Source: Mesostigma viride
Taxonomy: Eukaryota > Streptophyta > Mesostigmatophyceae > Mesostigmatales > Mesostigmataceae
DNA: 64,000 bases
Reading direction: 5' to 3'
NCBI GenBank assembly: GCA_009746045.1
Contig: RPFO01000026.1
Span: 1,120,015 to 1,184,014, forward strand
Positions 28,391 to 61,198 of this stretch are shown piece after piece (positions within the stretch are counted from its first letter, which is position 1; every line of letters begins with the position of its first letter). Both the position numbers and the translations under genes were made by a program. The notes beneath the pieces were generated by a model, which saw only the letters and a program-made list of their open reading frames with translations, was not told where the DNA came from and did no database searches.

Positions 28391-28436
28391 GACACACACA
28401 CACACACACACACACAGACGCACACACGCACACATG

Positions 28437-28467
<31 letters not shown>

Positions 28468-31400
28468 TTCCACAAACACACGTACACACACGCACGCACA
28501 CGCACACGAACCACATGTCATATCTGCCCTTCACTCTCTGTAGCATATTCCAATCAATACCTACTTACCCTAGAAGAAGCGGTCGGATTATCCTACCACA
28601 AATCGGTTGCCCTGCAAAGCGCCAGCCCTCCCGCACACTTTCTGCTCTCCCCCACGCCCCCCTGTCTCACTCCCCGTACCCCTACTCTCCTCCCCTGCCC
28701 CCCCCTCCCCTCCCCCCCACCCCGCAGGGCGAGATGCTCTCCCACATCCAGGCCTACAAGATCACCATCGCCCACCTGGTCCCCCCCATTATGCTGGCGC
28801 TCGCCAAGCACCCTGTCGTGGACAAGTACGACCTCTCCTCCCTGCGCTTCCTTGTCTCGGGTGCCGCCCCGCTCGGCGCCGACGTCATCAATGCGGTCTC
28901 GCAGCGACTGAGCGTCGTGGTCGGGCAGGGCTATGGCATGACTGAGTCCTCCCCGGTCACGTTCCTCACCGCCAACGTCGGGTCCAAGCCGGTCGCCGCC
29001 AAGTCCAAACCGGGCTCCTGCGGCACGCTGCTGCCCAGCACACAGGTGATTTTCAGCTGGTCTCATTGATTAATTTTTTTGTTTATCCGGTTCTGGCTTT
29101 ATTTATGTGTTTATTTCATACTGGCAAGCGGGAGAATGTCATTTTGGATGTTGACGCCATTGGGAAATTTCATGTGTAACTTTGGCTCGCCCAACCTTGT
29201 GGCCCGCCCAACTTTGTGGCTCGCCCAACCTTTTTTAGGGGGGTGCCTTGGGAAGTCACAGGGCTCTCACTTGGCATTCCTGGATGCTAGTGTGTCGCCA
29301 GTACTTGCGTGTTGGTGAAGCGATGCTTGTGCATCGTAAAAGAATTATGAATTCCTGAATGCGTGCTGTCAGAAACCTGTCACACATACTTGCGCATCGT
29401 AAAAGGTTCTTCCATACATGAATGCGTGCTGTCAGAAGCCTGCTTACGTGTTGCAATACTCATTAATGCCCATGTGTCAATTCATGCTTGTGTGTCGCCA
29501 CACCTGTGTCGCCAACCATTTGTGCCCTAACAGGCCAAGATTGTGGGCCCGAACGGCAAGACGCTCAAGCGAGGGGAGGAGGGAGAGCTGCTGGTCAAGG
29601 GGCCGCAGGTCATGAAGGGTAGGTGGCGCAAGGACAACATGGCATAGAGCAAGTGTGCATGGGACCACGCGGCATGGGGCTGCGCATCATGAAATGTAGG
29701 TGGTGCATGAGGGGGGCGGGAGGGCGGGCTAGGTGCCGCCCGTCATGATGAGTAGCTGCACTGTTGCATGGCGCAGACGCAAAAATGCATCCCTCCACAC
29801 CCAGTAGCTGCATGGTGTGATAGCTGTCACCGCTCAGGGCTGCACAGTGGTCAACTCCCAGCTGAGGGCTGCACAGTGGGCAAATCCAACAGTTGACAAT
29901 TGACCGCTTTGGGCATGCCTGTGATTATTTGAACACATGAGAGCATGCCTGTGGTGTGTCGCCGTGGATCTATCCCAGGAAGCAGCGGCTGCGGGACTGG
30001 ACGCTTGTGTCGGTGTTCACTGCGCGGCCAGTGCAACATGGGTAGCGCTCCCCCGTGGTTAGCATTTCTTGCTGCTTTTTTGCACTTTGTTGCCCGATGA
30101 TGGGGCGCATGAATTTCCCCCTCCCCCCACCCCTTTCCCCACCCGGCCACCCCTCCCCCCTCCACTAGGCTACCTGAACAACCCCACGGCCACCGCGGAA
30201 ACGATCGATGCGGACGGCTGGCTGCACACGGGTGACATGGGCTACCTGGACAACGACGACTGCCTGTTTGTGGTCGACCGCATCAAGGAGCTGATCAAGT
30301 ACAAGGGCTACCAGGTGGCGCCCGCCGAGCTCGAGGCCACGCTGCTGGAGATGCCGGGAATCGTCGACGCGGCGGTGATCGGCAAGCCAGATGAGGAGGC
30401 GGGCGAGCTGCCGGTGGCGTTTGTTGTGCGGAGCGACACGGGCCCTAGCGTGTCGGAGCAGGAGATCTTGGACTACATGGCGGGAAAGGTACGGTGATGC
30501 TGGACTACAGTCATACCCGCGTTAAGTTACGATTCTTAAGGTTACGTACCCGCGTTAAGTTACGACGCCGAAGTTTGGGCGGCGACCCTAACTTAAGCCT
30601 AGGTGCCACCGTAACTTAACCCGGGTATGGCCCAATTCGAAGGCGTAACCAGGGCGTAAGGCCACTTTTGACCGCGAAAATGGACAACTCCGGACGAAGG
30701 AACCCGCCAACTGTGATGGTTTTGAAATATTGTGACGTTTCGGCGGCAAAGTACAACTGATCTCAACTGATAAAAATCCTTTTAGCCAGGTGTATGCAGG
30801 TTGCCCGCAATGAGGCAAGTCACATCACACTAGTGTACCGTCATGCCGAAAGCACAGAAGGGCAAAGACAAGGAAAATGAGGCCGGGGACAATGTCCATG
30901 ATCAATGGAAGGCGCTGTTAACCACGGGTTGTCCCGTTCCCTGACAAGGACGCATGCCTCGCCGTCAGCTGCAACGTTATTGTTGTTGACATGCAGGCCA
31001 TTGACAGTGAAGGACGCTTCCCTCACCACTGTCCCCAGTGTTTTGCCATGACTGCAAGCAAATGTGAGGCCGGCGGCTGGAAATAGGGATCCGCTACCGA
31101 GTCTAGTTGGCGGTTTAGGGGTTGAAACACGGTAGTTTGGTAAAAAACGCAGGCACTGTGTGGCTACACCCGGCGTATACCTCACCGCCGGCTTTGACCA
31201 AAATATCTAGCCTGAAAAATGGACTTTCGGCGACTTTGATGCTGCAGCTGGATCGGGCTTGACGAGAGCTGTCGATTGCCGTATAGAAGTCCGTCAGAGG
31301 AGGAGGGGGTGGGCTGCTAGCCTAATTCTACCGTTAAGTTACGACGCCCTGAAATTGGCGGCGATCGTAACTTAACGCGGGTATGACTGTAGCCCATTCT

Positions 31401-32486
31401 AGCGCTTTCCGTGATGTTGTTGGCACGATGGCGAGCAAGGTGTGGTTGGGTGGGTGATGTTGGACTACATGGCAGGCAAGGTGCGGTGATGCTGGACTAG
31501 CCCATTCTAGCGCTTTCCGTGATGTCGTTGGCAAGATGGCGAGCAAGGTGCGGTTGGGTGGGTGATCTTGGACTACATGGCGGGCAAGGTGCGGTTGGGT
31601 GGGTGATGTTGGACGAGGTGGCGGGCAAGATGTGTTTGGGTGGTTGGGGTTGGACGAGGTGGCGAACAAGGTGCGGTTGGGTGGGTGATGTTGGATGAGA
31701 TGGCGGGAAGAGCGGTTGGGTGGGCGAGGTTGGACGAGATGGCGGGCAAGGTGCGTAAGGGGTAGTTGGTTTGTTGATGGGGTATCAACTGGCGGACGGT
31801 GTACATCGCAGTGGCTGTTTGTTGATGGGTGATCGTGTGGTGGGCAAGGTTGGTTGGTTGGGTGGGTTTTGGACTACGCGGCAAGCAATGTGGTTGGGCT
31901 GCTTCTTGCCGATGGCTTCAACGTGGCAGGCATGGTGTGGTCGGGCTGGTGGATGTAGATCTTGATGGTGAGCAAGCTACGTAAAGGGCTGGTTTGTTGA
32001 TGGGTTATGATGTTACTGTCAAGGTGCATTTGGGTGGTGCGCCTGTTCGAGGGAGAAGCGTGTAGATGGCAAGCAAGGTCTCTGGGAGTTTGGTGTGGTC
32101 TCCCGCACCCATCTCCCCCAGTTCCCTTAGTTTGCACTCGGAGTTCAATTCCAGACCGCCTGCCTTCAAATGGAAATGTTTCTTGTAGGTTGCAGATGAA
32201 CGCCTTTCTGATTCCCCATATACCTAGCGTATTTCACCCGGTGTGATGACTCTGGAAGGCCCTGGCGTATGATGGTCACAACACGATGATTGACACTGTT
32301 TTGTGGTTTGTCTGTGGTTTATCTGCGGTTTGTTTGTGGTTTGTCTGTTTGTGGATGTGGCTGCTTGATGGTTTGTCTCCGCAGGTTGCTCCGTACAAGC
32401 GGATCCGGAACGTGCACTTCCTGGCCCACATCCCCAAGTCAACGTCAGGCAAGATCCTGCGCAAGGAGTTGCGGCCACTGCTGTGA
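24157..32486 (+). CDS. 4-coumarate-CoA-ligase-like acyl-CoA synthetase, 8 exons
   Basis: Exons: 24157-24468, 25702-25872, 27144-27273, 27719-27936, 28728-29045, 29534-29618, 30169-30488 and 32385-32486. All junctions are GT-AG and in phase. The product is 551 residues, the usual length of the ANL superfamily, which makes an acyl-adenylate and then a CoA thioester. Motifs in order: [11 protein letters not shown] at about 202-212 (P-loop, 4CL box I), YGMTESSP at about 346 (adenine pocket), [12 protein letters not shown] with the ribose-binding Asp at about 434, [20 protein letters not shown] (hinge) at about 448, and [14 protein letters not shown] with the catalytic Lys at about 541. All key residues are present. 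The N-terminus ([20 protein letters not shown]) is hydrophobic and could target or anchor the enzyme. No SKL-type peroxisomal signal ends the chain. The true substrate (hydroxycinnamate, fatty acid or jasmonate precursor) cannot be told. Confidence 0.93.
25991..26232. repeat. 71-bp tandem repeat, about 3.4 copies
   Basis: Copies start at 25991, 26062, 26133 and 26204 (partial) with ACATATATCTAGCTGTGTAC. They are essentially identical. The array lies in intron 2 of the 4CL-like gene. Confidence 0.95.
26651..27143 (+). repeat. Four decayed copies of the 4CL exon 3 acceptor boundary
   Basis: The real acceptor reads CCCCAG-GTCATCACGTTCGGCGACCAGCCC (27138-27167). Look-alikes upstream lie near 26659, 26797, 26921 and 27017. 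The 27017 copy keeps TTGTCACGTTCGGCGACCAG exactly, and the 26921 copy keeps GGCGGCCAGCCCAACTTGAGC. Spacing is roughly 95-140 bp. The stretches between copies share CACCCCTTTG and TATCCCTC, so a whole unit of about 120 bp was duplicated. Confidence 0.8.
28298..28510. repeat. (CT)n then (CA)n microsatellites
   Basis: About 88 bp of CT are followed by interrupted CA repeats in intron 4 of the 4CL-like gene. Frames of Leu-Ser or His-Thr are artefacts. Confidence 0.97.
29678..29757 (+). repeat. Two decayed copies of the 4CL exon 6 donor boundary
   Basis: The real end GGCCGCAGGTCATGAAGG-GTAGGTGGCG (29600-29627) is echoed by GGCTGCGCATCATGAAATGT followed by AGGTGGTGC (about 29680-29708), and by GGTGCCGCCCGTCATGATGA followed by GTAGCTGC (about 29731-29758). 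Confidence 0.7.
30508..31389. mobile_element. 882-bp non-autonomous pogo/Tigger-like TIR transposon
   Basis: The ends are a perfect 26-bp inverted repeat beginning CAGTCATACCCGCGTTAAGT, flanked by TA (30506-30507 and 31390-31391). Subterminal TTAAGTTACGACGCC motifs make each end a hairpin. The CAG start and TA duplication fit pogo/Tigger elements. No transposase is present beyond a 34-codon frame starting [13 protein letters not shown] at about 30852, which could be a relic. A paralogous empty site (31487-31524) reads through the insertion point uninterrupted. The element lies in intron 7 of the 4CL-like gene. Confidence 0.88.
31391..31890 (+). repeat. Tandem array of decayed exon 7 donor copies
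   Basis: The exon 7 end TTGGACTACATGGCGGGAAAG with its GTACGG donor (30468-30494) recurs about ten times as variants of TTGGACTACATGGCAGGCAAG plus GTGCGG, for example at about 31460, 31569, 31610, 31648 and 31729. Two larger units share CCCATTCTAGCGCTTTCCGT about 108 bp apart. Confidence 0.85.
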
Positions 32487-32999
32487 ATCTCTCGCTGATC
32501 TTATTGGGCTGGGAGATGCCAGGGTTGGTTGGGATGGGTTAACTAAAATTTCGGCCAGGGCCTCGGCATCGGTTGGACTGCACCCATTTCCTCCTTGTGT
32601 CGTGCAAAGAAAAATTTCTGATTTGCATGAGAAAGTGAGAATGGAGTACACCTTGTGATGAGCCGATTACTGGTGGCGAAATGAACGTGTCGCCACCTGG
32701 AGCCGCAGACGTGATTTTCGGAGGTTGACCTTGAGCGTGCGCACCTGCCAGGCTAGATTGCAGTTCTTGACTGACAAGGACTGGCTGACGTAGCAATCAG
32801 TCGTTAGAATCGGAGCGATTTGTTAACATGGTAGAAGGTTTTACTGAATAGTTGAATGTGTGTATAATCATATATGCATTTTGGTCAACCCCTTGAACAT
32901 TTCGATACCTTGCCCGGCATGATGCAGAGGATATTTGTAACTTCGATCCATGTAATTATCCTTCTAATGAGATTAGCGCCATAGTACTCTGTGGCATTA
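32487..32999. other. Intergenic stretch, no gene recognised
   Basis: This is the 3' flank of the 4CL-like gene. No ORF or repeat could be supported. Confidence 0.4.
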
Positions 33000-33626
33000 A
33001 CTAATTAATTAAATTAACTCGTGCTCCCATTGGGAGGTCACCGAGCATTAACCCCAATGGATGGATGGATGGGTACACGCAGTCCTACCGGTCTAAGCTA
33101 TCAAGGAGACAACCAGCGCAGGCCAGAAATCCGGAGAATCCGGACCATGGTAGCTCGAGCCTGCCGTTATCTTCTGATCAGACACTCCGCAAAGGTGAAA
33201 ACCTTTGCGTTCAGTGCCAGGCCGCGGAAAACGCGGAAAACGCGATCTGCAAATGAATCCGACCTGAATCGAACTGGGGACCTCTCGCACCAATTGTGCT
33301 TACTATAGGACGGACGTCTCCGGTTACCATGGCATCGCCAACTTACACCTACAGTCATCTGCAAAAGTTCTCCTGTCCGGGGAGTGATGCAAGCCTTTCG
33401 GATTTGGTACTAGATAAATCACTTGAGATCTGTGTGTAGGAGTACTGCCGTTATCTTGTCCGCGTGAACATTCGAGTCGTTCAGGATGATGAAGATGAAT
33501 GGTGATGGAAATGTGTATCCTTGTGCATTGAGTAAGTAAGTACTTGCGTGTCATGCGCAAAGGCATGCATGCCTCCGTGACTCCCCAACGGGAGCACGAG
33601 TCTAATTAATTAATTAATTAATGCAT
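33000..33626. mobile_element. Two TTAA-tailed SINE-like units facing outward
   Basis: The left half (33000-33370, minus strand) has a tRNA-like head with B-box complement GGAATCGAACTG-like sequence at 33264-33275, a linker and the CTCGTGCTCCC-type end with a TTAATTAAATTAA tail. The right half (33400-33626, plus strand) ends GTGACTCCCCAACGGGAGCA followed by TTAATTAATTAATTAAT. The outer ends are therefore inverted repeats of each other. The linker AACCAGCGCAGGCCAGAAAT recurs at 34096 and 62325. Confidence 0.65.
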
Positions 33627-33699
33627 GCCACGGAGTACTATGCCAATCTCATTAGAAAAATAATTACACAAAAGTTTAAACAAATATCGTCTGGATAAT

Positions 33700-34165
33700 C
33701 CCCCAACCCTTGCATGAAGTAGCCTAGAATGTATTAAAAGCCGTATGCCCCTTCTCAGGGCTATGTGCTACATCTACTCCCAACGGAGTGATGTTGATAA
33801 TTAATTAATTAATTAATTAATTAATCCCCCAACCGTTAAGCACTACATGGGGATGTAATCCTCATCCGAGCTGTCCTCTACTGTAATGGCAGACGAGGCG
33901 GTAGTGTAGCGGGTATATCCTCAGGACCAATAACCTCCACCTGCGGAGGGGGTTGTTGTCCTCTATGACCTGAGCCCACTTAGCCTTGTCCATTAAAATA
34001 AATAAATTGTAACATATCTCTGTTGGGAGTACATGTAGCACATATCCCTGAGAAGGGGCATATGGCTTTTAATACATTTTTTCTGTGTATATCAAAGAGA
34101 CAACCAGCGCAGGCCAGAAATCGGGAGAATCCGGACCATGGTAGCTCGAGCCTGCCGTTATCTTT
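33700..34165. repeat. Further 3' modules with TTAA tails
   Basis: A plus-oriented module (CCCTTCTCAGGGCTATGTGC, CCCAACGGAG) runs into TTAATTAATTAATTAATT at about 33800-33825. A minus-oriented module (GTTGGGAGTACATGTAGCAC) starts at about 34008. The linker and a GATGATGAAGATGAATGG block shared with 33481 follow. I see no gene. Confidence 0.6.
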
Positions 34166-34648
34166 TCCGCGTTTTCGAGTCGTTCAGGATGATGAAGATG
34201 AATGGTGATGGAAATGTGTATCCTTGTGCATTGAAATTATGGCTGGCTTACGTGTGGAGCGACTAGATGACCTAGACGGTGGGGCCGGAAACAGCATGCT
34301 TGATCAGGGCATGTGTTTCGAGCCTAACTGGCCGGGAGGGTCTAGTGGTGAGCACCATTGCTGCGATCGCTCTCCCACCATTTACGAGGAAATACCCGCA
34401 AATGGAAAACCACTGAAAAGGTCTAGCTAGTCAGTCATCACGTTAGCCATGCCATGATTCCAAACGTCCAAGAACTGCACACGGTGCAAAGGCAAAAAGC
34501 CGGAGGACAGCACTTTCAAATGTGCGGCGGGAACCAAAAGCCCGCGGATGCCAGAAAACATCGTGTTGCGGCAGCGACGCGACGATGTGGACAACGAATC
34601 CAGTGCCAAGCTCGGAACGGCCGCAAAGGAGATCTGGCATCACAGGGT

Positions 34649-35770
34649 TCAGATGTGCGGAGATACTATGCGATCCAGCCGGTCCACGACCTGTTTGTAG
34701 AGCTTGTGCCAAGGGGCAGCACCGAACAGATGTGGGTGACGTTGCAAAAAACATCGGACTTGACGGAGCATAATGGCTCGGTCATAGTCTTTGACCAATA
34801 AACGCTGCAAGAGTTCAACAAGAGTCGTGATGAAATCAACACGATAAGAACAAAGACGGGAAAAACGATGTAACTGAGAAAGAACAACACCATATTTTGC
34901 TGTGTGGGAAAGGAGACTGTGAATATCGGGGTAACGAATAAAAGGAATTTGCTGGTATTTAGGATCCTTGCGCTTATCATAGACAGCCGTACGCCAGCCC
35001 TTCTTGTTATGGGTAATGTTAAGATCGAGGTAATTGCAATGAGTATCCTCCGACGTGAGCTTTAATGTGAGGGACGCTTGCGGGTAGATGCCAGGCAGAC
35101 CAGCGGTGATATACAAATGGGTTGCGAAATCAGGGTTGTCGAAAGCGATGACATCATCAATGTATCGACATGTATGGATAAAACGCCTGATGAGAACATC
35201 ATCGTTTGAGGCAATGAGATTCTCCATGAATGCAAGCTCATAAGTGTATAGATAGAGGTTTGCAAGGAGCCCGGCACAGTTAGTGCCCATAGGGATGCCG
35301 ATAGCTTGTTGGTATACATTGCCCGCAAAACAGATGAAGGTGTTATCAACAAGATAAGAGATCCAATGAACAAGGTCAGCCTTCGTGATAATATAATTAT
35401 AACCATCCCGCACGATAGCACCTGCCGCGATCCCTGAGAGCCACGTTGCCGTGGGCTTGGTCTGAGAAACACGCACGTGCAGGTGGTTGCGCCCGTGAGG
35501 CCTACGTGCATACAGACGAGTAAGGAGGCTATCTAAACGAGCTTTCAAATCGTGCAAATCTAGTGTGGTATATAGAGTGGTGAAATCATAGGTGGCTATG
35601 GGCATAGGTATACGTTTCTCTGCTGCTGTCTTAGAACGGCTAAGGGCGGCAAGGCGTAGGCGTACTTGGGCTGAGTCTATGACGATCCAACTACCAGCGC
35701 ATTCATACCCGGCATTCGACAGCGATATGTTGCGTTTCCTTGGCCCAAACATGATAAGCAAAACTTGCAT
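34649..35770 (-). CDS. Reverse transcriptase domain protein, probably Penelope-like element fragment
   Basis: An uninterrupted 373-codon frame starts at ATG 35770. RT landmarks: ATYDFTTLYTTL (about residues 59-70, catalytic Asp of motif A), AIGIPMGTNCAGLLANLYLY (about 156-175, motif B), CRYIDDVIAF (YIDD, 201-210, motif C) and YLDLNITHNKKGW (motif D/E region). This combination of a DF-TLYTT box and GTNCA-LLA belongs to RTs found in many animal and algal genomes that I associate with Penelope-like elements, a tentative placement. No GIY-YIG endonuclease was visible on either side, and the N-terminus is short for a complete element, so it is probably a fragment. The intact frame suggests recent insertion or selection. 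Confidence 0.75.
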   Translation of the reverse strand: MQVLLIMFGPRKRNISLSNAGYECAGSWIVIDSAQVRLRLAALSRSKTAAEKRIPMPIATYDFTTLYTTLDLHDLKARLDSLLTRLYARRPHGRNHLHVRVSQTKPTATWLSGIAAGAIVRDGYNYIITKADLVHWISYLVDNTFICFAGNVYQQAIGIPMGTNCAGLLANLYLYTYELAFMENLIASNDDVLIRRFIHTCRYIDDVIAFDNPDFATHLYITAGLPGIYPQASLTLKLTSEDTHCNYLDLNITHNKKGWRTAVYDKRKDPKYQQIPFIRYPDIHSLLSHTAKYGVVLSQLHRFSRLCSYRVDFITTLVELLQRLLVKDYDRAIMLRQVRCFLQRHPHLFGAAPWHKLYKQVVDRLDRIVSPHI

Positions 35771-36737
35771 ATTTCTTTATTGTTAGAAAGTGACCACACA
35801 TTTATCAGACAAGCTTTACAAAACGAAAACGAGTCTGTGTAGTATGTAGCACAACTCTGGAACTGATGCAGCAATACCTCGCTGCAACATCAAGAATCTT
35901 GAATCTTCCTTCTACATCCAGGTGGTTCAAAAGAAATCGGAGCTTCCAGAACCACACGAGTTTCTAAGTGGGTCCTTTCACCACCCTGCCCTGACTGCAG
36001 ATCAGCGGCCATTTGCTGAGTCCATTCATGGACTCTTATCCAGCATGGCATCCGGAAAGCCCTCTACCTACTGCCGTCTTATCATGACAGATTGGCAAGG
36101 AAAACGTCTCCACAGTGCCTTCAGCAGATCCTCTGATCGCAGGGCAAGCATGCCGCCTGGTGAGAGCCAGGTAGGTCCTGCCCAAAGCCAAAGACACTCA
36201 AGGCATGACCACGCACCAAGAAGCAGATGCTGCTGCGAGCCCCAGAAGGCCACACACGGGGTATAAACTCCCCTGTGCATGACCATGATTAAAATTGAGT
36301 GAAAATAACCTCGTCCTGTCACTGGCTGTGCCCCGGTTCACTAACAGCCGGCACTAGGGATGTTGAAGAAGACCAACCTGGCCGGACCCGGCTGGACTGC
36401 CGACCAACGTGGTTGGACCACAAAAAGCCGGCCGGTACAGATGCAGCAGCCAAGATCCTCTCTGGTGGGACCAGCCCACCCAGACCTAGTCACATCCGTG
36501 CCTGCTGCTTCCCAACCTCCTTTGATAGGCTGACACACCGTCAGCCCACCATCCCTCCCGGTCACTGCCCCCTGCCGTCTTGACCCCAGTGGGCGCCTTC
36601 ACAGGACGCCTCGGTAGAGAGAAAATCAACTTTGGCTTGGCTTCGCAACTAAAGTCGCGAATGAAAATCAGGTCATCACAAGCCAGTCTGTATTATCCAT
36701 GGCGGACCATGAAAGCCAAGGGATGGCGTGTGCGCGT
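35771..36737. other. Intergenic stretch, no gene recognised
   Basis: Between the RT and the uL4 stop there are only short frames. A CCGGCC-rich patch near 36380-36450 is unexplained. Confidence 0.4.
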
Positions 36738-38625
36738 TCAAGCGGCGGCCTCCTCCTCAGCGCCGTACCGCTCCTGAATATCGGCGAGCGCGTTCTTGGT
36801 GACCACCACACGGTCAGCACGCAGCACGTCGTAAACACTGAGTGCGGCCACGTCGATGTGGGTGACGTGCGCCAGGTTGCGGGTGGACAGCGCCAAGTGG
36901 TCGTTGCACTCGTTCGTGATCAGCAGCACGTGCGACTCGGGCGCGATGCCCCAGCGAGAGAGAGCGGAGACCACGTCCTTGGTCTTTGGGGCGGTGAACC
37001 TGCAGGGGGGGAGGGGGCACAGCGCATGGGCAGGGCAAAAGGAATGGGAAAGCGTGGGGAAACGTGGGGAGAGTTCGAGAAAGGGCAAGTGAGAGGGGAA
37101 TCGTGGGAGATATGGGAGCCAAGGGGGTGAGGCGGGATATGGCGCCAAGGTGGAAGGGAACGCAGTGTGGAGGTGAAGGTGGGAGATACACGGGATGGGA
37201 CAAGTAAAGAAGATAAACAAGTTCAGACTTGAAAGAGGAAAGGGGAGAAAAGGAATGGAGAGGGTGGGGCACACACATTGTCTACGGCACTTTCAAATGG
37301 CATGACCTTTGAACAACAAGCGTGAAATGCAAAAGCAATGATGGCAGAGACTGCAAAAGCTAACGAGAATGCTATTTGGGTGCCATCCCAACTTCTGGCA
37401 TCCACAACGTCTTTGAGCTAATGGAAGCAGCTAGGGTTAGACGCAACAAACTCGATATCATTGAGTATTCAAAAACAAGGCTATGCTGCCAAGGTCATTA
37501 TGGCTGAAAAAGGCCAAAGGGCCCAAAGTATGAGTACAGGTCTTAGAAAAGGTGAATCCAAGCACTAGACCAAGATTTCCTGGACACGACATGGTGTGAA
37601 TAAGACGACCTGCACACAATAGTATGTGTCCACCGTGTGTCCACCGTGTTGGCAAATTTCAAGCAAAACCATCCACCCACCAATCCACAAAATGTCACAA
37701 AATGCGTACACACACCTCCAGTCCACCAAATCCAACTCATAATCCTGCCTCACTAAATATAAAAAAGAAAGCAAAGCCCCTTCAAATCCATCACAACTCA
37801 CTATTAGCAACTTGAATGTGAAGCGGCTCCGCGGAGAGAAAAAACAAGCCGAATGCCTAAAACAGTTATCCCGACATGCTTTAATTTCATAATTGGACAA
37901 TTCAACAAAGGCACCAGGTTGCTCGAAGGGAACGGACAACAGCAAGATGCTTCCTAGGAACACGACACATTTCGCACGTCAACTTGGCCGCTAAAACATT
38001 TGTGACTTGTCTGAGAAGAAACAACACATACAAGCCATATAACAGGCGAATTTTCGGTAAAAATGACATTCACGCTTACGCACATTGCGTCGAAGTCCTC
38101 GACGACCACCATGTCAGACGTAGCGCTCTGAAGGGCGGTAGAGAACGCTAGGCGCTTCTCCTTCTTGTTCATCCTAATGGTCCAGTCCCGAGGCTTAGGG
38201 CCAAAAGTAATACCACCACCGACCTTCAGCGGGGTGCGGTTGGAACCTCTACGTGCGCGACCCAAGCCCTTCTGCTTGGTCGGCTTGCGGCCACCTCCCC
38301 TAACCTCGCCCTTGGTAAGCGTGCTTGAATTTCCCTCACGCAGGTTCTGCATTTCGAGAACAAGTTTTCTGTGCACAACTGCGGTCGCTGTCTCAGGGCG
38401 GGCCGTCTTCAAGTCAAGCACCGCCTTGCCATTGGTCTTGCCGTCGAACGTATGCACATCCAGAGTCGCGGCCTCCGCGCGGGCGGCCATGAACTTGGCC
38501 CCGCCGTTAGCCTTTCTTGCCACGGGCAGCCCCATACTCAACGCACCGCTTCCCATGGCGCGGGACGAAGACAGGCAGCACGGAGTGGCCGGACGCATGG
38601 TGAATGTGGAGGTAGCGACCGCCAT
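36738..38625 (-). CDS. Plastid ribosomal protein uL4 (L4/rplD type), nuclear-encoded
   Basis: Two exons, 38625-38084 and 36999-36738, join in phase (AT plus G makes Met in FDAM-FTAPKTKD). The product is 267 residues. uL4 is a large-subunit protein whose extended loop lines the peptide exit tunnel. The loop signature is clear: GEVRGGGRKPTKQKGLGRAR, then RGSNRTPLKVGGGITFGPKP. The bacterial-type sequence plus about 60 extra N-terminal residues rich in Ser, Ala, Thr and Arg (AVATSTFTMRPATPCCLSSS) indicates a plastid transit peptide. A mitochondrial copy is less likely. The C-terminal half keeps HVLLITNECN and DVAALSVYDVLRADRVVVTK, then ends acidic/Ala-rich. The start ATG at 38625 is preferred over an upstream in-frame one because it begins the transit-like segment. 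The gene is divergent from the GT29 gene with 999 bp between starts. Confidence 0.93.
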
Positions 38626-39624
38626 CTCCAACCGTCTAATCCGAACACCACCCCGTCTGGCTCTGGCGGCTTGAGCGCGATGATGCACGCTTTTGTCATG
38701 CGTGGACCCAATCCGGAAGACACTGCACTGCGGGGCCGGGGTGGACGGGAAGAGTTAACTTAACGCGCGAGTTAATTGATACCGTGCGTAAACTCACCCG
38801 TCACCACAGAATGCTGTCCGAGTTCCGGTACGGTACGCTGGGCAGCAGCAAAGTGCTGGAGAGTGAGCTTGAATCGCGCCGCGCCAACCGTTTCCTTACG
38901 GACCTACGGGCTACGGCTAGCTACGGCTGTCGGGCGTCGGCTACTGTAGCGTTTACTCCGGTAAAGAGGTGAAAGTTAATGCTGCCTCCGCACCTGCCCG
39001 CCGACTATCAAGTATCAACTCGCCTCCTTGGCACGCACTTTCCATGTACAACTGGGACTGGGGAGCACGGAACTACTAAGGAACTACTGACGGCCACGTG
39101 TGGCAGCAGGCCGCAGGTTTATTGCAGAGAGTCAGCGGTTGATCACAGGAGTCACGGTTGTGAAATTCCTGTGCAGCCATCAAATAAACGCACAGGCTCA
39201 GGTTTATTTTGCAGAGAGCCTTGCCTGCCTAACTCACAGCGCATTGCATTTTCATTTGTGACAACAGCTAAGATTTTTCAGGGCGTGAGCACGAGCGCCA
39301 AGTGTCCCGTCGTCGCCAGTTGTGGCAAATCGCTGAATTGTCATCGCGAACAATTACACCGGACGGGCGTACTTCACAAAATTGGAATGCACCGGACAAC
39401 TAACCACACGCATTGCCCACCTTGGCCCACTTCGTCCGGAATGCACTCGTCCTTCCACAGCGTTGCCGTCTGCTGTGGATGCGCATAGCTGAATTGGTGG
39501 CGGGCTGTTATAATTTGATGGAGTATTAAACCATGGATAGTTTTGTGCCATCGCGAGGTTGACATTTGGCCTGGCGAGGTGTCCTGCTGACTGCTGAGCG
39601 GGGAATTCGGAAAATACCGCGAAG
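38626..39624. promoter_or_regulatory. Divergent intergenic region between uL4 and the GT29 gene
   Basis: The start codons of the two genes are 999 bp apart and point outward, so both promoters lie here. No specific box was identified. Confidence 0.4.

Positions 39625-61198
<21,574 letters not shown>

Noticed and set aside
30588-31185. Transposase in the TIR element
   Set aside because: The internal frames are short and show no DDE, HTH or CENP-B-like motifs that I can recognise.
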